Assembly: GCA_036399695.1 (NCBI GenBank)
Contig: DASWMP010000239.1
Location: forward strand, 1 to 23,561
Reading direction: 5' to 3'
From: DASVEE01 sp036399695
GTDB lineage: Bacteria > Acidobacteriota > Thermoanaerobaculia > Gp7-AA8
Length of the DNA stretch: 23,561 bases
In this document: in pieces, positions 7,337 to 14,330 of the stretch
Numbering within the stretch: the first letter of the stretch is position 1
Layout: the number at the start of each line of letters is the position of its first letter
Notes under the pieces: generated by a model
The model's input: only the letters and a program-made list of their open reading frames with translations
What the model was told of the DNA's origin: nothing
Databases searched by the model: none
Translations under genes and position numbers: made by a program

Positions 7337-7359
7337 ATCGGCCACGTTCCCGGGAAGCG

Positions 7360-7680
7360 TCAGCAGCCGCAGTTTGGCGTCTGGTAGCCGCTTCCCCGGT
7401 AGACCCAGGAGCCGCCGCACCACTCGTACCAGTCGTATCCCTGGTCGCCCGTCGAGCAGTCGTACCAGTCGTTGAGCTTCCAATGCCCGGACAGCGTGCC
7501 GCTCTGGGTGATCGTGCCGTTGCACTCCCGCCAGCGCCAGCCATTGATGTTGCTCCCCGCACAGTCACTGAAGTAAACCGTGTAGGTGTCGAGCCAGATT
7601 GCCTGTGCGTCCGGCGGGAAAAAGGTGGAGAACGCAAAAGCAGCAACGAGAGCCAGAGCAAGAAGCAGCCGATTCCTCAT
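7360..7680 (-). CDS. Small secreted cysteine-rich protein
   Basis: This is a 106-residue protein with a Sec signal peptide: basic MRNR, hydrophobic LLLALALVAAFAFSTF, and probable cleavage after DAQA (27). The mature part of about 79 residues is rich in Trp, Tyr, Gly and Cys, with six cysteines (40, 53, 75, 88, 104, 106), enough for three disulfides. ATG 7680 is chosen because AAGGAG lies at good spacing and the signal peptide begins there; the frame extends to 7713 without support. The mature segment vaguely resembles small exported DUF6289-type proteins, which I cannot confirm. The function is unknown. It lies upstream of trxB on the same strand, with the MITE-like element 47 nt before its start, where promoter sequence might be expected. 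Confidence 0.75.
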   Translation of the reverse strand: MRNRLLLALALVAAFAFSTFFPPDAQAIWLDTYTVYFSDCAGSNINGWRWRECNGTITQSGTLSGHWKLNDWYDCSTGDQGYDWYEWCGGSWVYRGSGYQTPNCGC

Positions 7681-7727
7681 GGACGTTTCTCCTTGGTCCG
7701 AGCCTACGCCCAAAGACGAGAGCCGCC

Positions 7728-7894
7728 TAGTGTCGTGTCCACCTTGTTTCCGTGAGTGCTTTGCGGCGGCGGCGGACCGTCTGCTTCGTCGCCGCTCCTC
7801 GCCGAGGTCCCCGCATCGCCTCGTCGCGGCGACTCACATCCGGCCCACCGGCGCTCGCAAATCACTCACGGAAACAAGCTGGACACGGACACTA
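7728..7894. mobile_element. MITE-like element with long terminal inverted repeats and TA duplications
   Basis: Sequence at 7730-7764 is matched in inverted orientation by 7857-7892: GTGTCGTGTCCACCTTG on the left against GTGTCCGTGTCCAGCTTG read inward from the right, followed on both sides by TTTCCGTGAGTG and then TTTGCG. The element is 163 bp between TA dinucleotides (7728-7729 and 7893-7894), flanked by C and G, so an empty site would read CTAG. That is the preferred target of IS630/Tc1-mariner-type elements. It is too short for a transposase, hence non-autonomous. Confidence 0.8.
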
Positions 7895-7928
7895 GTCGCA
7901 AGATTTTCAGCCGCGGCATTGCGCACTG

Positions 7929-8200
7929 CCCGCGTCGCAACGACACACACCTCGTGTAGCAACGCCACGCGCCCGCGTCGCAACGACACACGCCCCGCGT
8001 CGCAACGCCACGCGCCCGCGTCGCAACGACACACACCGCGTGGAGCAACGCCGCACGCCCGCGTCGCAACGACACACGCCTCGTGTAGCAACGCCACACG
8101 CCCGCGTCGCAACGACACACGCCCCGTGTAGCAACGCCGCACGCGTGCGTCGCAACGACACACGCCCCGTGTAGCAACGCCACGCGCCCGCGTCGCAACG
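7929..8200. repeat. 43-bp tandem repeat array
   Basis: Six full 43-bp units plus a 14-nt partial, each starting with a version of CCCGCGTCGCAACGACACAC. Each unit is itself two related halves of 21-22 bp sharing GCAACG, alternating GTCGCAACG and GTAGCAACG. The units differ at a few positions, so the array is not a recent perfect expansion. The 43-bp period is not a multiple of three, so the open frames across it are incidental. The 121 nt from here to 8321 hold no gene; a GGTGGC/GCCACC hairpin at 8286-8302 is the only structure seen. Confidence 0.92.
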
Positions 8201-8321
8201 CTGCAGCGGCGAAACGACTTGCTGTCGGCAAGCGTGGCAATGAGTTACGCGGCAGATTCGCAAGTTGGCGCAGAGGGGGCGAAGCGGTGGCTGGCTGCCA
8301 CCTCACCCCGGAATGCCCTCG

Positions 8322-9467
8322 CTAGAACAGCTTCGGTTGCGCCGGCGGCGGGTGCAGGGCGGCGATCAGCGCCTCCCCCATCAGCTTCTTCTGCCATTCG
8401 CGCATGGCCGGCACCTGATCCAGCTCGGCGACGCTCTTCGGCTCCAGCGCCGCGATCGAGGTGAGCACGTGCCGGGGGCCGAGCATCGAACCGTCGATCT
8501 TCAGCTCGGCAGCGTAGCGGTCGCGCACCTTCTTCAGCTTCTCCACCCGCACTTCGAGGGCCTTGTCGCGGATCCAGGGGCGGGGCTCGTTCTTCTCCGG
8601 CAGCTCCGCTTCCGGGACCTCCAGCGCTTTGCGCACGCGGGCGATGATGTCCCGGCCGTAGCGCTCCGTGTGGTAGCGCGACACGCTCTTGATGTGCCCG
8701 AGGTCGCGCACGTTCTCCGGCTTTTCACGGGCGATGTCGATGAGGGCGTCGTTGCCGATCACCTTGAACGGCGGACGGTCCGCCTTGCGGGCGAGACCGT
8801 CGCGCCACTCGTGCAGCTCGCGGACGGCGGCGAGCGACCGGCGGTCGAGCGCGCTCATGTTCTTGAGACGCCGCCACGGCTCGTCGTCTTCGTCCTTCTC
8901 CACGAAGCGGATGCTCTCGAGACGCGAGAACTCCTCGACAGCCCACTCCCAGCGCCCCAGTGCTTCGAGCTCCTCCCGCAGCTTGGCCGCGAGGCCGTGC
9001 AGGTAGTGCGTGTCCATGGCCGCATACGCGAGCATGTCCGGTGGCAGCGGCCGCATGGCCCAGTCGGCGCGCTGGTGGGCCTTGTTGAGCTTCACCCCGA
9101 AGTGCCGCTCCAGCAGGGCCGCGAGGCCGAAGGCCGGGTAGCCGAGGAGCTGGGCGCAGACGGAGGTGTCGATGAGGTTGTGGAACGTGAAACCGAAATC
9201 GCGGTTGAGGATGCGGATGTCGTAATCGCCGCCGTGCAGGATCTTCGTGATCGAGGCGTCGGCGATGATCTGCCCGAAACGGGCGAGATCGACCGGCGCC
9301 AGCGGATCGACGATGTAGTCCTCCTCGCCGGCCGTGATCTGCACCAGGCAGACCTTGTCAAAATACGAGTGCAGCGAATCCGCCTCGGTATCGATGGCGA
9401 CGATTTCCTGCGCCGCCACCTGATCCATCGTCGCGTCGAGCGCGTCCTGACGATCGACCCATTTCAT
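8322..9467 (-). CDS. rnd: Ribonuclease D
   Basis: This is a 381-residue 3'-5' exoribonuclease that trims tRNA and other structured-RNA precursors. The DEDDy catalytic set is complete: D26 and E28 in IDTEAD, the acidic residues of HGGDYDI (78-84), and Y148 and D152 in YAAMDTHYL. An HRDC domain follows (about 205-285), with a helical C-terminal region that ends in a charged tail, close to the size of the E. coli enzyme. ATG 9467 overlaps the upstream gene's stop by 4 nt (ATGA), so the two are translationally coupled. No T-rich terminator follows the stop. Confidence 0.94.
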   Translation of the reverse strand: MKWVDRQDALDATMDQVAAQEIVAIDTEADSLHSYFDKVCLVQITAGEEDYIVDPLAPVDLARFGQIIADASITKILHGGDYDIRILNRDFGFTFHNLIDTSVCAQLLGYPAFGLAALLERHFGVKLNKAHQRADWAMRPLPPDMLAYAAMDTHYLHGLAAKLREELEALGRWEWAVEEFSRLESIRFVEKDEDDEPWRRLKNMSALDRRSLAAVRELHEWRDGLARKADRPPFKVIGNDALIDIAREKPENVRDLGHIKSVSRYHTERYGRDIIARVRKALEVPEAELPEKNEPRPWIRDKALEVRVEKLKKVRDRYAAELKIDGSMLGPRHVLTSIAALEPKSVAELDQVPAMREWQKKLMGEALIAALHPPPAQPKLF

Positions 9468-10012
9468 TCCGGGACCACCATTCCGCCGAGGCCGATCGAG
9501 GTGAGTTTCGCGTTGTACGCGTGTCGATCGAACTCCGGCATGCGAATCAGCTTCTCACGGTCGCGCAACGATTCCGAGTCGTCCGCCACGGCCAGCATCA
9601 GCGCCAGATCCTCGGCACGTGCCACCCGCAGCTTCCGCGTCCCCAGCTCCGCCTCCGTCCCGGCCGACACCATCCGGCCGTAAAGCGCGTTCGAGGCGAC
9701 GAGCACGTGGACCCGTACTTCCCCCTCAGGATCCACGAAGTTCAGGGGGATCAGGTCGAGCTCTTCGCTCTGCTCGATCTCGTCCCGCTCCAGACGGAAC
9801 CCGCGGTTGCTGGCCATCATCGCGACCTGCTCTTTCTGCTGCGGCCCCATGAGGGCAATCACATCGACGGACCCCGACCCGACTTCGCTCCCGAGCCAGG
9901 CAGCGCGCGCGACGTTGCCGACGAAAATGGCCTCGAGCCGCAGTTTGGTGAGGAGCTCGGCCGCGGCTTCGATGGCCCGGCTGTAGCGCCCGGAGGCGCG
10001 GAGGATCGTCAT
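9464..10012 (-). CDS. Nucleotidyltransferase-like protein of unknown function
   Basis: This 182-residue protein reads like a minimal nucleotidyltransferase-fold domain. A helix (AAELLTKLR) leads into a strand with AIFVGNVARAAWLGSE, then GSGSVDVIALMG, resembling the strand-turn-aspartate core of that superfamily. A later VRVHVLVAS strand and a helical VARAEDLALMLA segment follow, as in proteins that store a toxin-type or substrate-binding nucleotidyltransferase. Not all catalytic acids are obvious, so activity is uncertain. It is translationally coupled to RNase D, which hints at a role in RNA 3'-end handling. Its promoter region is shared divergently with recQ. Start ATG 10012 has an extended -10-like TGCTATCTC 10 nt upstream and no Shine-Dalgarno. 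Confidence 0.6.
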   Translation of the reverse strand: MTILRASGRYSRAIEAAAELLTKLRLEAIFVGNVARAAWLGSEVGSGSVDVIALMGPQQKEQVAMMASNRGFRLERDEIEQSEELDLIPLNFVDPEGEVRVHVLVASNALYGRMVSAGTEAELGTRKLRVARAEDLALMLAVADDSESLRDREKLIRMPEFDRHAYNAKLTSIGLGGMVVPE

Positions 10013-10022
10013 TGCCGAGCGA

Positions 10023-10051
10023 GAGATAGCACAAATGACACGAAATGTTGA
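10023..10051 (-). promoter_or_regulatory. Candidate promoter of the nucleotidyltransferase-rnd operon
   Basis: On the minus strand TCAACA (4/6 to -35), a 17-nt spacer, and TATCTC preceded by TGC as an extended -10, ending 10 nt before ATG 10012. A start 6-7 nt downstream leaves almost no leader. Confidence 0.45.
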
Positions 10052-10060
10052 AGGTGGGGG

Positions 10061-10090
10061 CCGATTTCGGAAATCGGAAATCGGAAATCG
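10061..10090. repeat. CGGAAAT heptamer repeat with hairpin
   Basis: CCGATTTCGGAAATCGG (10061-10077) is a 7-bp hairpin with a CGG loop. It runs straight into two more CGGAAAT units. It lies in the divergent promoter region between the nucleotidyltransferase-like gene and recQ, overlapping where a recQ -35 would fall. A related diverged motif is at 13438-13473. Confidence 0.8.
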
Positions 10091-10091
10091 C

Positions 10092-10097
10092 TATCAT
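10092..10097 (+). promoter_or_regulatory. Candidate -10 for recQ
   Basis: TATCAT (5/6 to consensus) ends 7 nt before GTG 10105, so transcription would begin at or next to the start codon. The -35 position falls in the heptamer repeat and does not match consensus. Confidence 0.4.
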
Positions 10098-10104
10098 TCG
10101 CCCA

Positions 10105-11931
10105 GTGCGTGACGCCCTGCTCTCGGTCATCAACAAACATTGGGGATATGACTCGCTCCGGCCTCTGCAGGAAGAGGCGATGCTCGCGACCCTCTCACGA
10201 CGCGACTCGGTGGTGGTCATGCCGACCGGCGGCGGCAAGTCGCTCTGCTACCAGGCGCCGGCCCTCCTCGTCGACGGCATTACGGTCGTCGTCTCCCCTC
10301 TCATCTCCCTGATGAAAGACCAGGTGGACGGCCTGCGCGAGTGCGGCGTCCCGGCGGCGCAGTTCAACAGCGCGATGCCGCTGGCCGATCAGAAAGCCGC
10401 CGAGCGGGAGCTGTTCGCCGGCCGGACGAAGCTGCTCTTCGTCTCCCCCGAGCGCCTCGCCCTCCAGCCGTTCCGGGAGATGCTGAAGCGGATGGGCGTG
10501 CACACCTTCGCCATCGACGAGGCGCACTGCATCAGCCACTGGGGCCACGACTTCCGCCCCGAATACCGCCAGCTCCGGGCGCTCCACGACGAGTTCCCCG
10601 ACGCCGCCATCCACGCCTACACCGCCACGGCGACGCCGCACGTCCGCCGCGACATCGCCCAGCAGTTGTCGCTCCGCGATCCGCTCCTCCTCGTCGGCGA
10701 CTTCGACCGGCCGAACCTCTCGTTCCGCGTGCTGCCGCGCCACGACGAATGGCGCCAGGTGCTCGACGTGCTCGAGCGCCACCGCGGCGAAGCGGGCATC
10801 ATCTACTGCTCGCGCCGCAAGGACGTCGACTCGCTCTCGGACAAGCTGCAGAAGAAAGGGATCGACGCCGTCGCCTATCACGCCGGCATGTCGCCCGACG
10901 AGCGCCGCAACGCGCAGGAGAAGTTCGCCACGGAAAAGTGCGACCTGGTCGTGGCCACGGTGGCCTTCGGGATGGGCATCGACCGCTCGAACGTCCGCTT
11001 CGTCCTGCACACGGCCATGCCGAAGTCGATCGAGCACTATCAGCAGGAGTCCGGGCGCGCCGGCCGCGACGGCCTGGAAGCGGACTGCGTCCTCCTCTAC
11101 TCCGCCGCCGATCTGATGCAGTGGAAGTCGATGCTCGCCTCAGGCGAAGGCGTGACCCCCGAATACCTGGAATCGGCCACACAGCACCTGCGGGACATGG
11201 ATCGCTACTGCGCCGGCACGACCTGCCGCCACCGGGCGCTCGTCGAGTATTTCGGCCAGACCTACACCCCAGAGAACTGCAACGCCTGCGACATCTGCCT
11301 CGGCGAAACGGAAGAAGTGCCGGATGCCCTGGTCGTGTCGCAGAAGATCGTCTCCTGCGTCTATCGCCTCCGCGAGATGTGGGGCGTCAGCCACATCATC
11401 GGCGTGCTCCGCGGCGAGGACACGGAGAAGATCCGCGAACGCCAGCACGATCAGCTCTCGACGTACGGCCTGCTGAAAGGCCAGCCCCGCCACGAGGTCC
11501 GCGAATGGATCTATCAGCTCATCGCCCAGGGCTTCCTGATCCAGACCGACGCGGAGTACCCGGTGGTCCGCCTCGGCCCCCGCGCCCGCGAGGTGATCAA
11601 AGGCTACGCCGAGGTCCGCCTCCGCCAGCCCGCCGTGCGCAAGAAGGACGCGATCCCCGGCGGCTCGGCTTCCTCCGGCCGCCGCCCCGCCGTCGACGAC
11701 GGTCCGTACGATCGCACTCTGTTCGAGATGCTCCGCAAGTGGCGCCGCGGCGAAGCGGAAGAACGCGGCGTGCCGCCATACGTCATTTTCAGCGACAAGA
11801 CGCTACGCGAGCTGGCCCGCGTCCGCCCGACCACACTCTACGAATTGCGCGGCATCTACGGCATCGGCGACGCCAAACTCGAAGCCTTCGGCTCGGCCCT
11901 CGTCACCCAGATCCGCGAAGCTACCTCGTAG
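10105..11931 (+). CDS. recQ: ATP-dependent DNA helicase RecQ
   Basis: This is a 608-residue 3'-5' superfamily 2 helicase for recombination and fork repair. In order: Walker A PTGGGKS (40-46), Walker B DEAH (138-141) followed by the RecQ aromatic-rich loop CISHWGHDFRPEY, the TATATP motif, helicase C with QESGRAGRDG, the zinc-binding subdomain with cysteines near 374, 392, 395 and 398 (CNACDIC), an RQC winged helix, and a C-terminal HRDC domain (about 535-608). The frame continues up to ATG 10045, but that extension translates the heptamer repeat; family homology begins at VRDALLSVINKHWGY, so GTG 10105 is chosen. The stop lies at the edge of an inverted repeat that separates it from the convergent decarboxylase. 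Confidence 0.95.
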   Translation: MRDALLSVINKHWGYDSLRPLQEEAMLATLSRRDSVVVMPTGGGKSLCYQAPALLVDGITVVVSPLISLMKDQVDGLRECGVPAAQFNSAMPLADQKAAERELFAGRTKLLFVSPERLALQPFREMLKRMGVHTFAIDEAHCISHWGHDFRPEYRQLRALHDEFPDAAIHAYTATATPHVRRDIAQQLSLRDPLLLVGDFDRPNLSFRVLPRHDEWRQVLDVLERHRGEAGIIYCSRRKDVDSLSDKLQKKGIDAVAYHAGMSPDERRNAQEKFATEKCDLVVATVAFGMGIDRSNVRFVLHTAMPKSIEHYQQESGRAGRDGLEADCVLLYSAADLMQWKSMLASGEGVTPEYLESATQHLRDMDRYCAGTTCRHRALVEYFGQTYTPENCNACDICLGETEEVPDALVVSQKIVSCVYRLREMWGVSHIIGVLRGEDTEKIRERQHDQLSTYGLLKGQPRHEVREWIYQLIAQGFLIQTDAEYPVVRLGPRAREVIKGYAEVRLRQPAVRKKDAIPGGSASSGRRPAVDDGPYDRTLFEMLRKWRRGEAEERGVPPYVIFSDKTLRELARVRPTTLYELRGIYGIGDAKLEAFGSALVTQIREATS

Positions 11932-12003
11932 CTGTGTGGACAGGGCTACGACCGGAGGCCTCCGGCGGGCGGCCTCTCGTCGTAATCCCTGTCCCACACA
12001 GCT
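11930..12003. terminator. Imperfect inverted repeat between convergent genes
   Basis: The left arm begins AGCTGTGTGG at the recQ stop and the right arm mirrors it up to the decarboxylase stop, giving about 20 bp of imperfect stem with one bulge. The loop contains the perfect palindrome CCGGAGGCCTCCGG (11952-11965). There is no T-tract, so it could be a bidirectional transcript-end hairpin or a dispersed repeat related to the GGGACAG-type element at 13389-13418. Confidence 0.5.
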
Positions 12004-13379
12004 CAGAGGAGCTCGAGGACCTGGGACACGTGGCGCCATTCCGTGGCACCGTTGCCGATGGCCACGCGGATCCCGTAACGGCCGTTCAGTTTCGTGTGCG
12101 ACACGAAAATCGAGCCTGCGGCGTTCATCTTTTCGAGAAGGGCCATGTTCTCTTCGTCGCTGCCCTTCTTGCGGAAGACGACCACACTGAACATTTGCGG
12201 GGCGAGGAGCTCGACGTCGTCGCGTTTCTGCAGCTCTTCGGCGAGGCGGGCGGCGAACGCGACGTGCTCGCGGATCACATTCCGGAGACGTTCCAGACCG
12301 TAATGCTCGAGGACCAGCCAGAGCTTGAGGGCACGGAAACGGCGGCCGAGCTGGAGGCCGTAGTCCATGTAATTGATCTCGGCCGTGTCGGTCGTCGTCA
12401 GGTACTCGGGGACGAGCGAGAACGTCTCGCGGAGGACCTCCGGCTTGCGGGTGTAGAGGACGCTGCAATCGATCGGGGTGAAGAGCCACTTGTGCGGATT
12501 CGTCACGATCGAGTCGGCGTATTCGATCCCGTCCCAGAGGAAGCGGAACTCCGGCGCGATCGTGGCCGAGCCGGCGTAGGCGGCGTCCACGTGGAGCCAC
12601 ATCTTCTCCCGCTGGGCGATCGCTCCGATGGCGCGGACCGGATCGACGGAAGCGGTGGAGGTCGTGCCGGTCGTGGCCACGACGACGCACGGGAGTGCGC
12701 CTGCAGCGCGGTCGCGGGCGATGGCCGCTTCGAGTGCTTCGGGACGCATGCGGAAGGCTTCGTCGCTCTCGATCTTGATCACGCCGCTCTGGCCGAAACC
12801 GAGGGCGAGAGCGGCTTTCTCGATCGAGGAGTGGGCGTGCTCGGAACAGTAGGCGCGGAGCGGAGGGATGCCGGACATCCCGTTGCGCCGGATGTTCAGG
12901 CCGAGCGCTTCGCGCGCCGCGGCAACGGCGAGGAACGAGTTGATCGACGCCGTGTCGTTGATGATGCCGAACAGATTCGACGGCAGGCCGAGCGCGTCGC
13001 GGAGCCAGCGCAGCGCCAGCGTCTCCAGTTCCGTCAGCGCCGGGGAGGTCTTCCAGAGCATCCCGTTCGCATTCAGCGCCGCCGACAGCAGCTCGCCGAG
13101 GATCCCGGCTTGCGAGCCGGTGATGCTGAAGTAGGCGAAGAACGCGGGGTGGTTCCAGTGCGTGATCCCCGGCAGGATCTTCTGCTCGAACTCCCGCAGC
13201 AGCTCGTCGTACGGCCGCCCGCTTTCGCTCGGCTTGTCCGCAAACGCTTTCTCGATGTCGCCCGGCTGCACGCGGGAGAGCACCGGATGCCGGTCGATGT
13301 TGTCGAGATAGTCCGCCACCCAGTCGACGAGCTTGTGGCCCGCCGCGCGAAAGTCATCAGAGGTCGGATCGAGCTTCAT
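12003..13379 (-). CDS. Aromatic-L-amino-acid decarboxylase-type PLP enzyme
   Basis: This is a 458-residue fold-type I PLP enzyme close to the canonical aromatic amino acid decarboxylases that turn tryptophan, tyrosine or DOPA into amines. The active site looks complete by eye: H183 (HAHSS) stacks on the cofactor, D265 (HVDAAYAG) binds the pyridine nitrogen, K297 (NPHKW) forms the aldimine, and Y337 (INYMDYG) before LGRRFRALKLW is the loop tyrosine that marks decarboxylases as opposed to aldehyde synthases. Substrate choice cannot be read from sequence. The frame is open to 13475, but the extra part translates the repeat at 13387-13418, so ATG 13379 is the start; no Shine-Dalgarno is seen. It may be transcribed alone, given the 111-nt gap upstream. 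Confidence 0.92.
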   Translation of the reverse strand: MKLDPTSDDFRAAGHKLVDWVADYLDNIDRHPVLSRVQPGDIEKAFADKPSESGRPYDELLREFEQKILPGITHWNHPAFFAYFSITGSQAGILGELLSAALNANGMLWKTSPALTELETLALRWLRDALGLPSNLFGIINDTASINSFLAVAAAREALGLNIRRNGMSGIPPLRAYCSEHAHSSIEKAALALGFGQSGVIKIESDEAFRMRPEALEAAIARDRAAGALPCVVVATTGTTSTASVDPVRAIGAIAQREKMWLHVDAAYAGSATIAPEFRFLWDGIEYADSIVTNPHKWLFTPIDCSVLYTRKPEVLRETFSLVPEYLTTTDTAEINYMDYGLQLGRRFRALKLWLVLEHYGLERLRNVIREHVAFAARLAEELQKRDDVELLAPQMFSVVVFRKKGSDEENMALLEKMNAAGSIFVSHTKLNGRYGIRVAIGNGATEWRHVSQVLELL

Positions 13380-13386
13380 GCGCGGC

Positions 13387-13418
13387 AGTGTAGGACAGAC
13401 AGGAGTGTCTGTCCCACA
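13387..13418 (-). promoter_or_regulatory. GGACAGAC inverted repeat that may carry the decarboxylase promoter
   Basis: TGTAGGACAGAC (13389-13400) pairs with GTCTGTCCCACA (13407-13418) at 11 of 12 positions around a 6-nt loop. On the minus strand this hairpin contains GGGACA (4/6 to -35). A 17-nt spacer leads to TACACT (4/6 to -10), which ends 7 nt before ATG 13379. The promoter reading is inference; the inverted repeat is directly visible. Confidence 0.5.
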
Positions 13419-13437
13419 ACGCAGGCCGCCGGATCTT

Positions 13438-13473
13438 CCGATTTCCCCGACGCCTTTCCGGAAACCGGAAATC
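13438..13473. repeat. Diverged GGAAATC-type inverted repeat
   Basis: GATTTCC (13440-13446) and GGAAATC (13467-13473) flank a nested perfect palindrome TTTCCGGAAA (13455-13464). It shares the GGAAAT motif with the heptamer repeat upstream of recQ. It lies 17 nt upstream of the end of the deoxyribosyltransferase-like gene and may serve as its transcript-end hairpin. Confidence 0.55.
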
Positions 13474-13490
13474 ACTGGCGTGCAGGGCCG

Positions 13491-14312
13491 TCACCGAAGC
13501 TCGTCGTGCAACTCCACCACGGCCTTGAGTCCCTCCGCGCCGAGTGCGCGGAAGATGGCCATGTTCGTACGCGCCCGCGGCTTGCGATCGAGATTGCTCA
13601 ACACGTCGACCCAGGCGACGGCGCCGCTGTCGGCACTGCAGATCTCATCGTAGATGTTGCGGCCCTCGATGCCGACGTGACCGGCCGGCCCGCCGACCAG
13701 CTCATCGCAGTCGTGGAAGAGCAGCATCCGCTCGGGGGAGACGATCGTGAGCTGGATATCGGGAGCGCGGCGGATGCGTAGCCCCTTCACGAACGTTTCG
13801 AAGTTCGTCATGAAGCGCTCGAGGTCCCCGCCCGCGCGGGCGAAGCGCTCCTCCGTCGCCTTCAGCACGCCCATGGCCCGATCGAGCAGCGCGGGCCACG
13901 GAAAACCTGTCGTGACGATCGTGGAAGTGTCGCTCTGCACGAGGAGTAGCCGCAGATCGGCCGCAAGCTTCTCGCGCAGATGGGCTACGTCGTCGTGATG
14001 CTCGATGTGCCGGTAGCCGCTCGTATCGAACGGCATCTCCGCGAGGCTGCGTGTCAGCAGGAGCAGCCGTTTCCCGAGCGCGCGAGCATACCCGACCTCG
14101 TAATACACGTTGAGATTCGGCTCGCTCACCTCGGCGATGACGACGTCCGCATCGCGAATCTGCTCGTACAGGTGGCTGACGATGGCCTTGTTGAAGACCT
14201 GCTTGTCCGCCCGCTCGCACCCGATCCCCACATCGGCGCACGCCGCCGTGATCGCGTCGCGATAGAGGACGTCGTAGTGAGCGGCGAACGGCATGAGGAC
14301 GAAGGCACCCAT
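13491..14312 (-). CDS. Nucleoside 2-deoxyribosyltransferase-like protein with unknown C-terminal domain
   Basis: Of 273 residues, the first 90 form the nucleoside 2-deoxyribosyltransferase/TIR-related fold. FVLMPF opens it, ADVVIAEVSEPNLNVYYEVG (residues 55-74) carries the acidic residues D56 and E61 and the likely catalytic E72, and ARALGKRLLLLTRS closes it. This glutamate-containing NVYYE motif is the one that attacks N-glycosidic bonds in the family, and relatives occur in nucleotide salvage and in NAD-depleting or signalling proteins of defence systems. Residues about 110-273 match nothing I recognise; they include a helical stretch and a compact segment around IVSPERMLLFHDCDELVGG that could be a sensor. 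ATG 14312 gives the complete first strand. It follows the sugar transferase by 18 nt, so it may simply be read through from the glycan cluster. Confidence 0.75.
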   Translation of the reverse strand: MGAFVLMPFAAHYDVLYRDAITAACADVGIGCERADKQVFNKAIVSHLYEQIRDADVVIAEVSEPNLNVYYEVGYARALGKRLLLLTRSLAEMPFDTSGYRHIEHHDDVAHLREKLAADLRLLLVQSDTSTIVTTGFPWPALLDRAMGVLKATEERFARAGGDLERFMTNFETFVKGLRIRRAPDIQLTIVSPERMLLFHDCDELVGGPAGHVGIEGRNIYDEICSADSGAVAWVDVLSNLDRKPRARTNMAIFRALGAEGLKAVVELHDELR

Positions 14313-14330
14313 GCCGTTGATCTTAGAGGA

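Noticed and set aside
7929..8200. CRISPR array
   Set aside because: The 43-bp units are contiguous with no unique spacers, each unit subdivides into two related halves, and no cas genes are present.
8286..8302. Terminator for rnd or a third copy of the dispersed palindrome
   Set aside because: Only a 6-bp GGTGGC/GCCACC stem with no T-tract and no TACACGTGTA centre; too weak to call either.
7834..8306. Long open frames through the tandem array on both strands encoding Cys/Arg/Val-rich repeats
   Set aside because: The 43-bp period shifts frame in each unit, several overlapping frames are open at once on both strands, and there is no ribosome site or known domain. Absence of stops follows from the high-GC repeat.
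13380..13475. N-terminal extension of the aromatic amino acid decarboxylase
   Set aside because: The extension translates the GGACAGAC hairpin and is not conserved in the family.
10341..13781. 1146-codon open frame on + across recQ and the decarboxylase
   Set aside because: It is a different frame of recQ and antisense to the decarboxylase, both with complete catalytic motifs; its Arg/Pro-rich composition shows no domain.
14313..14330. Antiphage operon around the deoxyribosyltransferase-like gene
   Set aside because: No second defence-type gene is adjacent; neighbours are a glycan transferase and a decarboxylase, so only a single-gene candidate is reported.
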